Part shown: positions 5,876 through 6,292 of the stretch, piece by piece
Numbering within the stretch: the first letter of the stretch is position 1
How the letters are laid out: the number at the start of each line of letters is the position of its first letter
Origin: Rhodothermota bacterium
GTDB lineage: Bacteria; Hydrogenedentota; Hydrogenedentia; Hydrogenedentales; GCA-2746185
Length of the DNA stretch: 6,292 bases
Direction of reading: 5' to 3'
NCBI GenBank assembly: GCA_009885415.1
Contig: VFKU01000212.1
Location: forward strand, 1 to 6,292
The notes under the pieces: model-generated
The model's input: only the letters and a program-made list of their open reading frames with translations
Databases searched by the model: none
What the model was told of the DNA's origin: nothing
Position numbers and translations under genes: made by a program

Positions 5876-6292
5876 CTAGTTCTTCTCAAAGACTGACTTG
5901 AAGTACGCCTTGTTGTCCAAGAGCTTCAGATCAATCGTGGCGAATCGCTCCATCTCGCTTTGCGAGATGGGGCTCAGGCCTGAGCGGCCCGTGGACTCGT
6001 CCGGCGAGGCCGCGGCGCCGGCACCCGCCTGGGCCGTGCTTGCGCTGGTCTCGCTGATCGCGGGCGCTTCCTCTTCGAAGCCGGGAACTTCCGACCCGGA
6101 GGATTCCTCTTCGTCGGACATGAGTTTGCCGATCCGCTCTTGGAGGAATTCCATAAGGACGCTGAGCAGGTGCTCGCGGCGCTCTTCGAGCGCGCCGGAC
6201 TCCATGATCTGCTTGTCGAGCGGGAGGACGTGGCCGCAGAAGACCACGACCAATTCGTTGCACTGCGGGCAGGGCCCGATGATGATCGCCCC
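5876..6292 (-). CDS. CxxC (zinc-knuckle-like) protein with acidic linker, 5'-truncated by window edge
   Basis: I do not recognise a named family. The frame is open to the right edge, giving at least 138 C-terminal residues; the start lies beyond the window. Numbering from the edge, residues 7-21 read PCPQCNELVVVFCGH, a CxxC knuckle plus another Cys and His. This could be half or all of a small zinc-binding fold, with further ligands possibly upstream. Next is an amphipathic, charged helix (about 24-58, LPLDKQIM...EFLQERIGKLMSD). A low-complexity linker rich in Glu, Ser, Ala and Gly follows (about 59-105). A conserved-looking hydrophobic/charged tail closes the protein (SEMERFATIDLKLLDNKAYFKSVFEKN, 112-138). 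There is no signal or membrane segment in the visible part, so it is probably cytoplasmic. Zinc binding and any protein-interaction role are inference. The TTG at 6253 is not used as the start because the CxxC motif precedes it. Confidence 0.75.
   Translation of the reverse strand, partial: GAIIIGPCPQCNELVVVFCGHVLPLDKQIMESGALEERREHLLSVLMEFLQERIGKLMSDEEESSGSEVPGFEEEAPAISETSASTAQAGAGAAASPDESTGRSGLSPISQSEMERFATIDLKLLDNKAYFKSVFEKN

Overview
The window is GC-rich bacterial chromosomal DNA with densely packed genes and tRNAs that carry an encoded CCA end. Nothing fixes the species. The mix of dTDP-sugar genes, small exported proteins of no recognised family, a response regulator with an N-terminal BldC/excisionase-type HTH, and a CxxC protein with an acidic linker would suit a free-living Gram-negative lineage (for example Planctomycetota, Hydrogenedentota, Myxococcota or Acidobacteriota types). 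That placement is inference only.

Plus strand, 1-3054. The window opens inside rfbA (glucose-1-phosphate thymidylyltransferase), followed after 42 nt by a complete rfbB (dTDP-glucose 4,6-dehydratase). Together they catalyse the first two steps from glucose-1-phosphate to dTDP-4-keto-6-deoxyglucose, the precursor of dTDP-rhamnose and other surface deoxysugars. rfbC and rfbD are not in view. A good -35/extended -10 promoter then drives a two-gene unit of small proteins with signal peptides. The second starts at a GTG that overlaps the stop of the first (GTGA).

Minus strand, 6292-3026, in order of transcription. First comes the C-terminal part of a CxxC-containing protein that runs off the right edge, closed by a strong hairpin terminator. 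Next is a two-tRNA unit, tRNA-Phe(GAA) then tRNA-Thr(CGT), with its own promoter. Then comes a response regulator with its DNA-binding domain in front of its receiver domain, and 69 nt further a MutS-family ATPase with four predicted membrane segments and no mismatch-recognition domain. The MutS-like gene ends tail-to-tail with the second exported-protein gene, overlapping it by 29 nt.

The least ordinary content is the membrane-type MutS homologue beside the HTH-receiver regulator, the coupled exported pair behind a near-leaderless promoter, and the CxxC/acidic-linker protein. No stretch over 300 bases lacks a gene. I see no mobile element, CRISPR array or phage gene, and I cannot demonstrate a new biological system from this sequence alone.
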